Positions 55,943-64,000 of a stretch of 64,000 nt of DNA are shown here, piece after piece; position 1 is the first letter of the stretch, and every line of letters begins with the position of its first letter. A program made the position numbers and the translations under genes. The stretch comes from Halalkalirubrum salinum (GTDB lineage: Archaea; Halobacteriota; Halobacteria; Halobacteriales; Haloferacaceae). The stretch is from the NCBI RefSeq assembly GCF_005543295.1, contig NZ_SRSG01000026.1:1-64000 (forward strand), in the 5' to 3' direction. The notes below the pieces were generated by a model, which had not been told where the DNA came from, did not search any database, and was given only the letters and a program-made list of their open reading frames with translations.

Positions 55943-57684
55943 TGCCTGTTGTTGATGTCGATCCCGACGAACTCCGCCGGCTCACCGGCGCAGCCGAAAA
56001 GACCGACGAAGAGTTGCAAACCGATCTGTTCAATCTCGGGCTCGAATACGAGGGCGAAACCGATTCGGGCGAGATGCAACTGGAATTTGCGCCCGATCGG
56101 CTCGATCGACTCTCGGTCGAGGGTGTCGCGCGATCGCTGCGCTACCAGTACGGCGACGACCGCGGCGTCTACGTCCCGAAGACGAACGATCCTGACTGGG
56201 TCTACGAAGTTGACCCAGACGTCCCCGACGAGCGTCCCTACGTCACCGGCGCGGTCGTCCGTGGCGTGAACCTCACTGAGCAGGCGCTCGATTCGCTCAT
56301 CCAACTGCAAGAGAAGCTGCATGCGACGATGGGCCGTCAGCGTGCGAAGGGCGCGATCGGCATTCACGACCTGACGATGCTGAAAGGCAAGGTTCTCGCC
56401 GAAGACGCCACCGGAAACTCGATTACCTACACTGGCATCGAGCCAGACGGCGATCGGTTCGTGCCCCTGGACTCGGACGCTGCACTCACGCCCGGTGAGG
56501 TACTCACCGAACACGACACCGGGAAGAAGTTCGCCGACCTCGTGAGCGAGTACGATCGCTACCCGGCGATCTACGACGAGCTCGGGCTGTTTTCGTTTCC
56601 ACCGGTCATCAACGGCCGCCGGACAGAGGTCTCGACGGACTCGCGAGACCTGCTCATCGAGCTAACGGGAACCGACCAGTGGACGATCGACCACATGTGT
56701 AACATCCTCTGTTATGCGCTCGACGCCCGCGGTGGGACGATCGAGGAAGTCGAGATCCACTACCCAGACGCGACCGGTCCGTACGCCGACGTCGGCGCGG
56801 AACTCGTTCGACCGAACTTCGAGACGGACGAAAAGGCGGTTTCACACGCCGAAATCGAGCGGATGCTGGGGATCGAACTCACCGCTGACGAGGTCGTCGA
56901 CCACTTCGAGCGATCGGGACTGGACGCAACGTACACGCTTGGAGAGCAGACGGTCTACACGGTCGAGGTGCCGCCATATCGCGTCGACGTGTTGCATCCG
57001 TACGACTTGATCGACGATGTCGGGCGCGCGTATGGGTTCAATAATCTGGAGCCGGCATACCCGGATGTCGGCACCGTTGGCGGCCGCCACGAACGGACGC
57101 GTCTCGAAGACGCCGCCCGCGCGAGCCTCATCGGCCTCGGCTTCGAAGACCTGTTGAACTTCCACATGATCTCCGTGGAAGACAACTACGATCGAATGCG
57201 AATCGAACCCGGAACTGACGACTTTGGTGCGGGCGAGCCCGCGGTCATTACTGAGCCCTACAGCGAGGACTACACCCAGCTTCGATCGTGGGTGCTGCCC
57301 TCGCTACTGATGGTGCTCGAAAACAACACCCATCGGGCGTATCCGCAGGATATCGCCGAAATTGGGCTCGCAGCACGGGTCGACGAAACGGAGAACACGA
57401 ACGTCGCCGAGCACCGATCGATCGCCGCGGTGCTCGCGCGAAACGACGCCAGCTACGAGGACGCGAAAGCCCGTCTGCAAGCGCTGTGTGCGGACTTCGA
57501 TGTCGAATTCGCCACGCCCGCGATCGACCATCCGACGTTCATCCCCGGCCGTGCGGCAGCGATCGTCGTTGACGGTGAACACGTTGGCGTTCTCGGGGAG
57601 ATCCATCCTGCCGTGCTCGTCGAACACGATCTTGAACTCCCCGTTGCCGCGTTCGAACTGCGACTGGACGCGCTCGCGGCCTGA
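55942..57684 (+). CDS. pheT: phenylalanyl-tRNA synthetase beta subunit
   Basis: A 580-residue archaeal-type beta subunit, which binds tRNA and has editing function in the heterotetramer. B3/4 editing-domain segments are present (YPAIYDELGLFSFPPVINGR). The DNA-binding-like B5 domain follows (ELTADEVVDHFERSGLDA). The catalytic-like B6/7 core includes DLIDDVGRAYGFNN and LIGLGFEDLLNFH. The C-terminal segment ends in GVLGEIHPAVLVEHDLELPVAAF. Length is typical of archaea (about 550-600). It begins one base inside the pheS stop. Confidence 0.95.
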   Translation: MPVVDVDPDELRRLTGAAEKTDEELQTDLFNLGLEYEGETDSGEMQLEFAPDRLDRLSVEGVARSLRYQYGDDRGVYVPKTNDPDWVYEVDPDVPDERPYVTGAVVRGVNLTEQALDSLIQLQEKLHATMGRQRAKGAIGIHDLTMLKGKVLAEDATGNSITYTGIEPDGDRFVPLDSDAALTPGEVLTEHDTGKKFADLVSEYDRYPAIYDELGLFSFPPVINGRRTEVSTDSRDLLIELTGTDQWTIDHMCNILCYALDARGGTIEEVEIHYPDATGPYADVGAELVRPNFETDEKAVSHAEIERMLGIELTADEVVDHFERSGLDATYTLGEQTVYTVEVPPYRVDVLHPYDLIDDVGRAYGFNNLEPAYPDVGTVGGRHERTRLEDAARASLIGLGFEDLLNFHMISVEDNYDRMRIEPGTDDFGAGEPAVITEPYSEDYTQLRSWVLPSLLMVLENNTHRAYPQDIAEIGLAARVDETENTNVAEHRSIAAVLARNDASYEDAKARLQALCADFDVEFATPAIDHPTFIPGRAAAIVVDGEHVGVLGEIHPAVLVEHDLELPVAAFELRLDALAA

Positions 57685-57750
57685 TCGCGACCGAGTTTTG
57701 TTCATTACTGCAGTGCATTTCCCGCCGTCGAATATTCCTTTATTGCATTT

Positions 57751-57775
57751 CTAAGTTCGTGAACGAAATACTTAG
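57751..57775. promoter_or_regulatory. nested dyad upstream of the metB-like gene
   Basis: CTAAGT (57751-57756) and ACTTAG (57770-57775) are reverse complements, and between them TTCGT-GA-ACGAA forms a second dyad. The cluster overlaps the expected transcription start, following TATA-like CTTTATTGC near 57,739. This is the position of a repressor site, and methionine or sulfur control is a natural guess. Confidence 0.45.
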
Positions 57776-57800
57776 GTGCCAATGCGTACCGATATTTATC

Positions 57801-59042
57801 ATGGATCCTCACAACCGATCGATCGAGACGGACGCGGTGACCTACGGCGAGCGCGGCCGCGGCCCCGCTCCGGGCGTCGAGGACGTGGTGGTTCCGGTTC
57901 ACCTCTCTTCGACGTACTCGATCCCCGAGATCGAGCGGGGGATGAGTCTTGAAGCTGTCGACGCCGATCAGGGTGAGTACCTCTACTCGCGGCTGTCGAA
58001 CCCGACGCGGAACGCGTTGGAACACCGTCTCACCGCGTTAGCAGGCGGCGAGCACGCGTTCGCGATGGTCTCTGGGACGGCGGCGATCGCCACGACTATG
58101 ATGGGTATCCTCTCGCCGGGTGATCACGTCGTGGCCTTCGAGGATCTCTACGGCGGGACGCGATCGATGCTCAAGCGGCTGTTCGCCGATCGACTGGGTG
58201 TCGAGGTCGACTTTGTCGACGCCACTGACACCGCAGCCGTCGAGGCGGCGATGCGCCCGGAGACCGAACTGGTGTGGATGGAGACCCCCACAAACCCACT
58301 GATTCACCTCTGTGATATCGCGGCGATTGCCGAGATCGCCCACGCCCACGACGCGGCTTTAGGCGTGGACAATACCTTTTCCAGTCCGTACTTCCAGCGG
58401 CCGCTGGCACTTGGGGCAGACGTGGTGATTCACAGCACGACGAAGTACCTCAACGGACACTCCGATTCGATCGGCGGCGCGATCGTCACCGACGACGACG
58501 CGCTTGCAGAGGAAATTGGGTTCCTCCAGCAGGTCGGTCTCGGCGCGATGTTGTCCCCATTCGACTCGTATCTCACCCTCCGCGGGATCAAAACCCTCCC
58601 GTTGCGGATGGAGCGCCACGAAAAGAACGCGCTTGCGATCGCACAGTTCCTTGAGGATCACCCCGCAGTCTCCGCGGTTCACTACCCGGGGCTCGAAAGC
58701 CACCCGCAACACGAACTCGCTCGCAAACAGATGTCCGGGTTTGGCGGCGTGTTGTCCGTCGAGCTTGCGACGGACTTCGAGGGCGTCCTCGCGTTCATTG
58801 ATGCACTAGAGCACTTCCCGCTGGCGGTCAGCCTCGGCGGTGTCGAGTCACTGGTTGAACACCCTGCGACGATGACGCACTCGCCGCTCACGCAGGCCGA
58901 ACGTGACGCGCTCGGCATCTCCGATTCGCTGTTGCGGATCTCAGTCGGGATCGAGGCTACCGACGATCTCCTTGCCGATTTGGACGGTGCGCTGTCGACA
59001 ATTGTGGACCCCGACAGCCCGGCCCCGACGGCCGACGTCTGA
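57801..59042 (+). CDS. cystathionine gamma-synthase/lyase family PLP enzyme
   Basis: A 413-residue Cys/Met metabolism PLP enzyme. The family landmarks are YSRLSNPTRNALEHRL (PLP phosphate), MVSGTAAIATTMM, PTNPLIHLCDIAAIA, LGVDNTFSSPYFQRPLALG and catalytic Lys in IHSTTKYLNGHSD. Motifs such as FGGVLSVEL and SLGGVESLVEHPATMTHSP fit MetB/CGL rather than MetY. Whether it makes cystathionine, or cleaves it to cysteine or to homocysteine, cannot be decided from sequence. ATG 57801 follows a dyad operator-like site. metY-metX lie 20 kb away. Confidence 0.88.
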   Translation: MDPHNRSIETDAVTYGERGRGPAPGVEDVVVPVHLSSTYSIPEIERGMSLEAVDADQGEYLYSRLSNPTRNALEHRLTALAGGEHAFAMVSGTAAIATTMMGILSPGDHVVAFEDLYGGTRSMLKRLFADRLGVEVDFVDATDTAAVEAAMRPETELVWMETPTNPLIHLCDIAAIAEIAHAHDAALGVDNTFSSPYFQRPLALGADVVIHSTTKYLNGHSDSIGGAIVTDDDALAEEIGFLQQVGLGAMLSPFDSYLTLRGIKTLPLRMERHEKNALAIAQFLEDHPAVSAVHYPGLESHPQHELARKQMSGFGGVLSVELATDFEGVLAFIDALEHFPLAVSLGGVESLVEHPATMTHSPLTQAERDALGISDSLLRISVGIEATDDLLADLDGALSTIVDPDSPAPTADV

Positions 59043-59182
59043 GACGGCCGATCGTCGCACGTTGTCGGTCGATCGCTCCTCGCCCCGGTTGCCCGACACC
59101 CGCTCCGATCGATCGCTGGTCGCCGGCTGTCGTCCGTGGACCGAGGCGTTTAACACCGGAGGCAGCCGAAATTCCTCCGAAG

Positions 59183-61783
59183 ATGCCCAGTGGAGAATAC
59201 GACCCCGACACCGCAGAGCCGACGTGGCAGAAACGGTGGGTCGACGACGAGACATACGCCTACCCCGACGCCGCGGCCGATCCAGATACTGCCTTCTCGA
59301 TCGACACCCCGCCGCCGACGGTATCGGGCAGCCTTCACTGGGGCCACGTGTACGGCTCAATCCTCCAGGACATCGTCGCGCGCTACCACCGCATGGCGGG
59401 CAACGACGTGTTGTTCCCGTTCGGCTACGACGACAACGGGATCGCCTCCGAACGGCTCACCGAACGCGAACTCGACATCCGCCACCAGGACTACGAGCGC
59501 CGAGAGTTCCAACAGCGCTGCCGAGAGATCTGTCTGGAGTACGAACAGGAGTTCACCGAAAAGATGCAGGCGATGGGAATCTCCATCGACTGGAACAACA
59601 CCTACCGGACGATCTCGGAGGACGTCCAGCGGATCTCACAACTATCGTTTGTCGACCTCTACGAGCAGGGTCGTGAGTACCGCAAAAAAGCGCCGGCGAT
59701 CTGGTGTCCCGAGTGTGAAACGGCGATCTCACAGGTCGAAACCGAAGACGACGAGCGCGACAGCCACTTCCACGACATCGAGTTCGCGCTCACCGAGCCA
59801 ACAGCGAGCGGGCGAGATTCCTTTGTCATCTCGACGACCCGCCCCGAGTTACTTCCAGCCTGTGTTGCGGTCTTCGTCCACCCCGACGACGAGGAGAACG
59901 CCGAACTGGTCGGTATGGACGCCGAAATCCCGCTGTTCGGCCAGACGGTGCCGATCATCGAAGATGAGCGCGTCGACATGGAAACCGGCTCCGGTGTCGT
60001 CATGTGCTGTACCTTCGGCGACCAGACCGACATCGAGTGGTACCAGGCGCATGATCTGGACCTGCGGATCGCGATTGACGAATCGGGCCACCTGACCGAC
60101 GTCGCTGGCGAGTACGAGGGCCAATCCTCGACTGACGCCCGCGAGTCGATCGTCGCCGACCTCGAGGCGGCCGGTGCCCTTGTCGATCGCCGCGCGATCA
60201 CCCACACCGTCAACGTTCACGAACGCTGTGGGACCGGCGTCGAGTTCCTCGTCACGAAACAGTGGTACATCGAGGTACTCGACAAGAAACAGGAGTACCT
60301 CGAGGCTGGCCGGGAGATGGAGTGGTTCCCCGAAAAGATGTTCACCCGCTACGAACACTGGATCGACGGCCTCCAGTGGGATTGGCTTATCTCCAGACAG
60401 CGATCGTCTGGTATTCCGTTCCCGGTGTGGTATTGTGGGGACTGTGATACGGAGATCATCGCAGCGAAAGACGACCTGCCGGTCGATCCGCTCAGCGACG
60501 AACCGCCCGCCGACGCCTGTCCCGAGTGTGGTCACGAGACGTTTGTCCCCGAATCGGACGTGCTCGACACGTGGGCGACATCGTCGCTCACGCCGCTCAT
60601 CAACAGCGGCTGGGACCACAACGGCGAGGAGTTCGTCATGGATCGCCCTGAGATCTACCCGATGGACGTCCGCCCGCAGGGCCACGACATCATCTCTTTT
60701 TGGCTGTTCCACACGGTGATCAAGTGCTACGAACACACCGGTGAGGTGCCCTTCGAGTCAGTCATGATCAACGGCATGGTCCTCGATGAGAACCGCGAGA
60801 AGATGTCGAAATCGAAGGGAAACGTCGTCGATCCCGACGCTGTCTTGGATAAATACCCTGTCGACGCCGCGCGGTTTTGGGCCGCCGGCTCGGCGATCGG
60901 CGACGATCTGCCCTACCAGGAGAAGGGGCTCCGCGCGGGCGAGAAACTGATCCGGAAGCTGTGGAACGCCTCGAAGCTCGTCGATTCGTTGACGCCCGAC
61001 GAGCGGGTCGACCAGCCCGAGGAACTGCGGGCGATCGACGCGTGGCTGCTGGCCGCGCTCGATGAGGAAATCGAGGTGATCACCGATCGGCTCGAACACC
61101 GGGAGTTCTCGAAGGCCAGAGACCGCCTCCGGACGTTCTTCTGGGGCACGTTCTGTGACGACTACCTCGAAATCGTCAAAGAACGCGACGACAACTCCGC
61201 AGCGTACACGCTCCAGACCGCCCACGAGCGGTTCCTCAAGCTGTTCGCGCCGATCCTCGCACACGTGACAGAAGAGCTGTATCAGGACATGCACGCGACA
61301 GACGGCGAGAGTCTCCACACTCAGCCGTGGCCCGAACCGCTCGACATTGCCGCCGATCGGGCTGCCGGTGAGCGCGCGATCGAGGTTATTGGTGCGCTCA
61401 GAAAGTACAAAAGCGACAACGGGCTCCCGCTGAACACCGAGCTCGGCACCGTCGAGGTGTACGGCGATGTCGCGGGATTCGAGGACGATATCCAACGCGT
61501 GATGCAGGTCGAGGAGTTGGCTGTCCGCGAGGGCGACGCCCCTATCGAGACCGTCCAGACCGGTATTGATCTGGAGTATTCGATCGTCGGCCCAACGTAC
61601 GGCGGGCAGGTGCCCGAGATTGAGGCGGCGATCGAATCGGGCGACTACGAGATCGAAGACGGCCACTTGCACGCCGCTGGCGTTGAACTCGATCCGGAGG
61701 CGTTTTCGATCGAAGAAACGCGACAGTACTCTGGTGACGGTGAATTCTTAGACGCCGGCGAGACGATTGTGATCGTCCACTGA
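59183..61783 (+). CDS. valS: valyl-tRNA synthetase
   Basis: A 866-residue class I synthetase with CP1 editing domain that charges tRNA-Val. The HIGH-like motif is VSGSLHWGHVYG. The editing domain includes VISTTRPELLPACVAVFVHP and the Zn-type CPECETAISQ. The KMSKS motif is NREKMSKSKGNVVDPD, and DIRPQGHDIISFWLFH-like VRPQGHDIISFW lies in between. TATA-like GTTTAACAC lies about 30 bp before the ATG. Length is normal for archaeal ValS (about 860-890). The terminal helical coiled coil is short. Confidence 0.97.
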   Translation: MPSGEYDPDTAEPTWQKRWVDDETYAYPDAAADPDTAFSIDTPPPTVSGSLHWGHVYGSILQDIVARYHRMAGNDVLFPFGYDDNGIASERLTERELDIRHQDYERREFQQRCREICLEYEQEFTEKMQAMGISIDWNNTYRTISEDVQRISQLSFVDLYEQGREYRKKAPAIWCPECETAISQVETEDDERDSHFHDIEFALTEPTASGRDSFVISTTRPELLPACVAVFVHPDDEENAELVGMDAEIPLFGQTVPIIEDERVDMETGSGVVMCCTFGDQTDIEWYQAHDLDLRIAIDESGHLTDVAGEYEGQSSTDARESIVADLEAAGALVDRRAITHTVNVHERCGTGVEFLVTKQWYIEVLDKKQEYLEAGREMEWFPEKMFTRYEHWIDGLQWDWLISRQRSSGIPFPVWYCGDCDTEIIAAKDDLPVDPLSDEPPADACPECGHETFVPESDVLDTWATSSLTPLINSGWDHNGEEFVMDRPEIYPMDVRPQGHDIISFWLFHTVIKCYEHTGEVPFESVMINGMVLDENREKMSKSKGNVVDPDAVLDKYPVDAARFWAAGSAIGDDLPYQEKGLRAGEKLIRKLWNASKLVDSLTPDERVDQPEELRAIDAWLLAALDEEIEVITDRLEHREFSKARDRLRTFFWGTFCDDYLEIVKERDDNSAAYTLQTAHERFLKLFAPILAHVTEELYQDMHATDGESLHTQPWPEPLDIAADRAAGERAIEVIGALRKYKSDNGLPLNTELGTVEVYGDVAGFEDDIQRVMQVEELAVREGDAPIETVQTGIDLEYSIVGPTYGGQVPEIEAAIESGDYEIEDGHLHAAGVELDPEAFSIEETRQYSGDGEFLDAGETIVIVH

Positions 61784-61802
61784 CCGGCGCAGCCAATCGC
61801 GG

Positions 61803-62858
61803 TTACTGTTCGGTTCCAACCGCCGCCTCGATCGAGTCGAACCCATCTGCTTCGAGGCGTTCGACCAGCCCACGGTTGATATCGCGGGCGATTGTTGGTC
61901 CCTCGAACACCAATCCTGTGTAGAGTTGGACCACGCTCGCGCCCGCGCGTATCTTTTCGTACGCACCGTCTGCATCGGAGATCCCGCCAACGCCGACGAT
62001 CGGCACGTCGGTTCGATCGTAAATAAATCGAATCAGGTCGGTGGCCTCGGCCTCGATCGGCGCTCCCGAGAGCCCGCCACGCTCGGCTTTGTTCGGGTTC
62101 GTCAGCTCGTCTGGGCGTGCGGTTGTCGTGTTTGTCGCGATCACGCCGTCAAGATTGAACTCGGCGACTACAGCCAGTGCCTCTGAAATCGCTGCCCGCG
62201 GCAGATCCGGTGATAGCTTTACCAACAACGGCGCTGCTCCCGCGTCGACGAGCCGTGTGATGATCGCTTCGAGAGCGTCGCGGTTTTGCAGCGATCGGAG
62301 CCCTGGCGTGTTTGGGCTGGAAACGTTGACGACAAAATAATCGCCCGCCTCCCGCACGCGCTCGAAGGTGTACGCATAATCGGACGGCGCATCCGCAAGC
62401 GGCGTCGTTTTTGACTTTCCAATGTTAACCCCGACCGGGACATCCGGTAGCGGCGACTCCGCAAGCCGTTGGCCGATCTGATCGGCTCCGTCATTGTTGA
62501 AGCCCATCCGGTTTATCAACGCGCCGTCCTCGGGGAGCCGAAACAGCCGGGGACGCCGGTTACCGGGTTGTTTTTTCGCGGTGACCCCGCCGACCTCCAC
62601 GTGGCCAAAGCCGAGTGCGGCCAGCATCGACGGCACCTCGGCGTTCTTGTCGAATCCAGCTGCCACGCCAACTGGGTTTGGGAACGAACAGTCGAATGCG
62701 GTGGTTTTGAGCCGATCGTCGTCGACCTGACACTGGCTCTGAACGGCGGTCTCGATCGGCGTGTGCTGGGCGGCTCCCAGCACGCGGTGGACGAGCCGGT
62801 GGGCGGTTTCCGGCGGTAGGGAAAACAACACCGGCTTCAACGCGTCGTAGATGCTCAT
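61803..62858 (-). CDS. pyrD: dihydroorotate dehydrogenase, class 2
   Basis: A 351-residue flavoenzyme that oxidises dihydroorotate to orotate in pyrimidine synthesis. Class 2 (quinone-linked, membrane-associated) features are an N-terminal amphipathic helix (SIYDALKPVLFSLPPETAHR), catalytic Ser in VVNVSSPNTPGLRSL, and GVNIGKSKTTPLADAPSD (FMN/substrate). IVGVGGISDADGAYEKIRAG holds the FMN phosphate. ATG 62858 (MSIYDAL) is chosen over longer in-frame starts. It converges on valS with only 19 bp between stops. Confidence 0.95.
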   Translation of the reverse strand: MSIYDALKPVLFSLPPETAHRLVHRVLGAAQHTPIETAVQSQCQVDDDRLKTTAFDCSFPNPVGVAAGFDKNAEVPSMLAALGFGHVEVGGVTAKKQPGNRRPRLFRLPEDGALINRMGFNNDGADQIGQRLAESPLPDVPVGVNIGKSKTTPLADAPSDYAYTFERVREAGDYFVVNVSSPNTPGLRSLQNRDALEAIITRLVDAGAAPLLVKLSPDLPRAAISEALAVVAEFNLDGVIATNTTTARPDELTNPNKAERGGLSGAPIEAEATDLIRFIYDRTDVPIVGVGGISDADGAYEKIRAGASVVQLYTGLVFEGPTIARDINRGLVERLEADGFDSIEAAVGTEQ

Positions 62859-62968
62859 TGGCAGAATATGCTGACCGATCGGTATAGAGATTGCTTTCGC
62901 TCCGCAATCAGTCGCCGACCTGAGAGCGATCGCTGCTCGGACTCGAAATTTCGACACAATCGGGCAGT

Positions 62969-63166
62969 TCAAAAGTCGTGTTCTACGTCGTCTGAATCAG
63001 CCTTCTGTATGATGATTTTTCCGTCCCGCACGCGAACGAACACCTCGTCGCCGATATCCATCCCGGCGACAGCGAGTTCGTCCTCGTGGAGATTGATGTG
63101 GACGTTGTGGTACTCGCCGTTCTCGTCTTTGGCGCCACTCGGGCTGAGCTTCTTCTTGCGGACCAT
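62969..63166 (-). CDS. small AbrB/SpoVT-like protein
   Basis: A 65-residue protein starting MVRKKKLSPSGAK. The end half (GMDIGDEVFVRVRDGKIIIQKA) matches the swapped-hairpin beta pattern of AbrB/SpoVT DNA-binding or antitoxin-like proteins. A TATA-like TTATGTAT near 63,203 is about 37 bp upstream of ATG 63166, so this start is better supported than the upstream GTG at 63193. No toxin gene lies nearby, so a transcriptional role is more likely than an antitoxin role. Confidence 0.6.
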   Translation of the reverse strand: MVRKKKLSPSGAKDENGEYHNVHINLHEDELAVAGMDIGDEVFVRVRDGKIIIQKADSDDVEHDF

Positions 63167-63329
63167 CGCGGGTATCTGTATGTGTTTCGACACAGGGCAT
63201 ACATAAGTGTTGTTTACCGGCTCTCAGTCGTGATTGCGATGTGGCCCAGCGCTGTTCCCGTCGTTTATTTTCGTCCTATCGGAGGCCCACAATCCGCCTT
63301 CGTCGATCGATCTAGCCCTCATTTTCCCG

Positions 63330-63350
63330 ATATATTTATTATATACCCTG
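63330..63350 (+). promoter_or_regulatory. strong TATA element of the MC1 gene
   Basis: CCGATATATTTATTATATAC at 63,329-63,348 is an extended AT-rich TATA region about 30 bp upstream of ATG 63377. It is among the most AT-rich promoters in the window, consistent with high expression of an abundant chromatin protein. Confidence 0.6.
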
Positions 63351-63376
63351 TCTATCTTTCGCATGGAGAACAAACC

Positions 63377-63685
63377 ATGGTACGTGATGACGGTAAGCGC
63401 AATTTCGCGCTACGAGCCGAGGATGGTTCTGAAGAGAGCGTCTTCTCGGGGAGCACCCCAAGACAGGCCGCTCTGAAGGCAGCACGACGGCTTAATCCTG
63501 CTGACTCAGAGGACGCCGCCGAACGCGTCCCACTGCACCTTCGCGAGAAAGGAACCGACAAGATACACAAATACGAGGGATGGGCATGGAACGAGACAGC
63601 ACCGGACGACAAACCCGACTGGATGCCCGACGAGATCACTGAAGCCAACGTCTCAAAACAGGGGATTGAACACCTCGACGAGTAG
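63377..63685 (+). CDS. chromosomal protein MC1
   Basis: A 102-residue DNA-bending protein of the MC1 family (monomeric architectural protein of methanogens and haloarchaea). The family core is visible: RNFALRAEDGSEESVFSG, then TPRQAALKAARRLNP, LREKGTDKIHKYEGWAW and KPDWMPDEI. The real ATG at 63377 (MVRDDGKRN) follows a strong TATA region; a slightly earlier ATG at 63363 is out of frame. In haloarchaea this protein is more acidic than in methanogens, as here. It probably binds and bends the chromosome; a hairpin with T-rich loop closes the gene. Confidence 0.9.
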   Translation: MVRDDGKRNFALRAEDGSEESVFSGSTPRQAALKAARRLNPADSEDAAERVPLHLREKGTDKIHKYEGWAWNETAPDDKPDWMPDEITEANVSKQGIEHLDE

Positions 63686-63690
63686 CCGCC

Positions 63691-63710
63691 GTCGATAGGG
63701 TTTTATCGAC
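63691..63710 (+). terminator. terminator-like hairpin after MC1
   Basis: GTCGATA-GGGTTT-TATCGAC forms a 7-bp stem with a 6-base loop, starting 6 bp after the MC1 stop. It is a plausible transcription end signal. Confidence 0.5.
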
Positions 63711-64000
63711 GTATCGGCGTTACACAGACGCGCGGCCCTCACTCGGCGGGACCACGTGTACACGCACGGGATGACCGTCTGGTCTCCATCCGCGCAACAC
63801 CACGCTCGACGAGTCGCATCGTTCTTTATTCGTTACATATTCCCGACTGACGGCTGTCGTTTTATATACTCTCTCCTGTGTGTCATACGCCGCTTGTCGG
63901 CGGTACTCGACGGTGTCGCTGCTTGTCTAAACCGCTCAAGATTGGGTGTGATCATGCGAGTAATCGACACACCAACGCGCCATGAAACTGCATGCCGTAG
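63711..64000. other. window end: promoter, hairpin and possible gene start
   Basis: About 290 bp without a complete gene. A TATA-like TTTTATATACT at 63,860-63,870 lies about 20-25 bp before a 5-bp hairpin CGCCG-CTTGT-CGGCG at 63888-63902. An open frame starts at ATG 63954 (MRVIDTPTRH...) and runs off the end; a second ATG at 63982 is in another frame. A rightward gene probably continues past the window, but its identity cannot be given. Confidence 0.35.

Noticed and set aside
63086-63376. Extended start of the MC1 gene at 63086
   Set aside because: The added sequence is antisense to the AbrB-like gene and crosses the strong TATA element at 63,330-63,348. The MC1 family starts at 63377.

Overview
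The window is chromosomal DNA from an extremely halophilic archaeon (class Halobacteria). The proteins are strongly acidic, GC content is high, and most genes begin at or just after a TATA box with little or no leader. The gene content is also haloarchaeal: PolD large subunit, LysW-type arginine synthesis, a HemAT-like transducer, MC1 chromatin protein, class 2 PyrD, Tat-exported GH13 amylase and tRNA splicing endonuclease. No species is claimed.

Region 1-3,330 is a foreign or mobile edge. It holds a small membrane protein, a winged-helix regulator and a frameshifted IS4-type (YREK) transposase, and it lacks the hexamer CGATCG. From 3,331 onward CGATCG occurs about 5 times per kb and marks the resident chromosome. 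Region 3.3-19 kb carries a DJ-1/PfpI protein, a PPC/DUF296 protein, polC (DP2) split by two inteins around its catalytic Asp motif, an amphi-Trp/DUF1508 protein, a zinc ribbon protein, panE, a CBS protein with glyS and a dolichol-kinase-like membrane enzyme, and a PAS-GAF histidine kinase. Region 19.3-28.5 kb is a complete arginine pathway: argG-argH, then argW-argX-argC-argB-argD-argE-argF, with 4-bp overlaps at most junctions. ArgW is the amino-group carrier protein on which ArgX, C, B, D and E act; ArgF, ArgG and ArgH then finish arginine.

Region 28.6-43 kb has a membrane protein, an XPD/Rad3-like Fe-S helicase converging on an NAD+-dependent DNA ligase, a DUF2157 membrane protein, a secreted coiled-coil protein with a membrane-anchored winged-helix partner, metY-metX, two small proteins, lipA and a globin-coupled transducer. 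Region 43-53 kb has a 1,323-residue amylase-family exoprotein, a Brr2/Hel308-like helicase, a NucS-like/zinc-ribbon protein and endA-trpS. Region 53-64 kb has a membrane zinc protein, pheS-pheT, a cystathionine gamma-synthase-like enzyme, valS, pyrD, an AbrB-like small protein and MC1. No tRNA, rRNA or CRISPR array was recognised.

The least expected signals are: (i) short tandem duplications of gene 3' ends, stop codon included, at three loci; (ii) a 22-bp array in a divergent promoter; (iii) the CGATCG signature, which separates resident from acquired DNA and gives different apparent ages for the two PolC inteins. All counts were made by eye.
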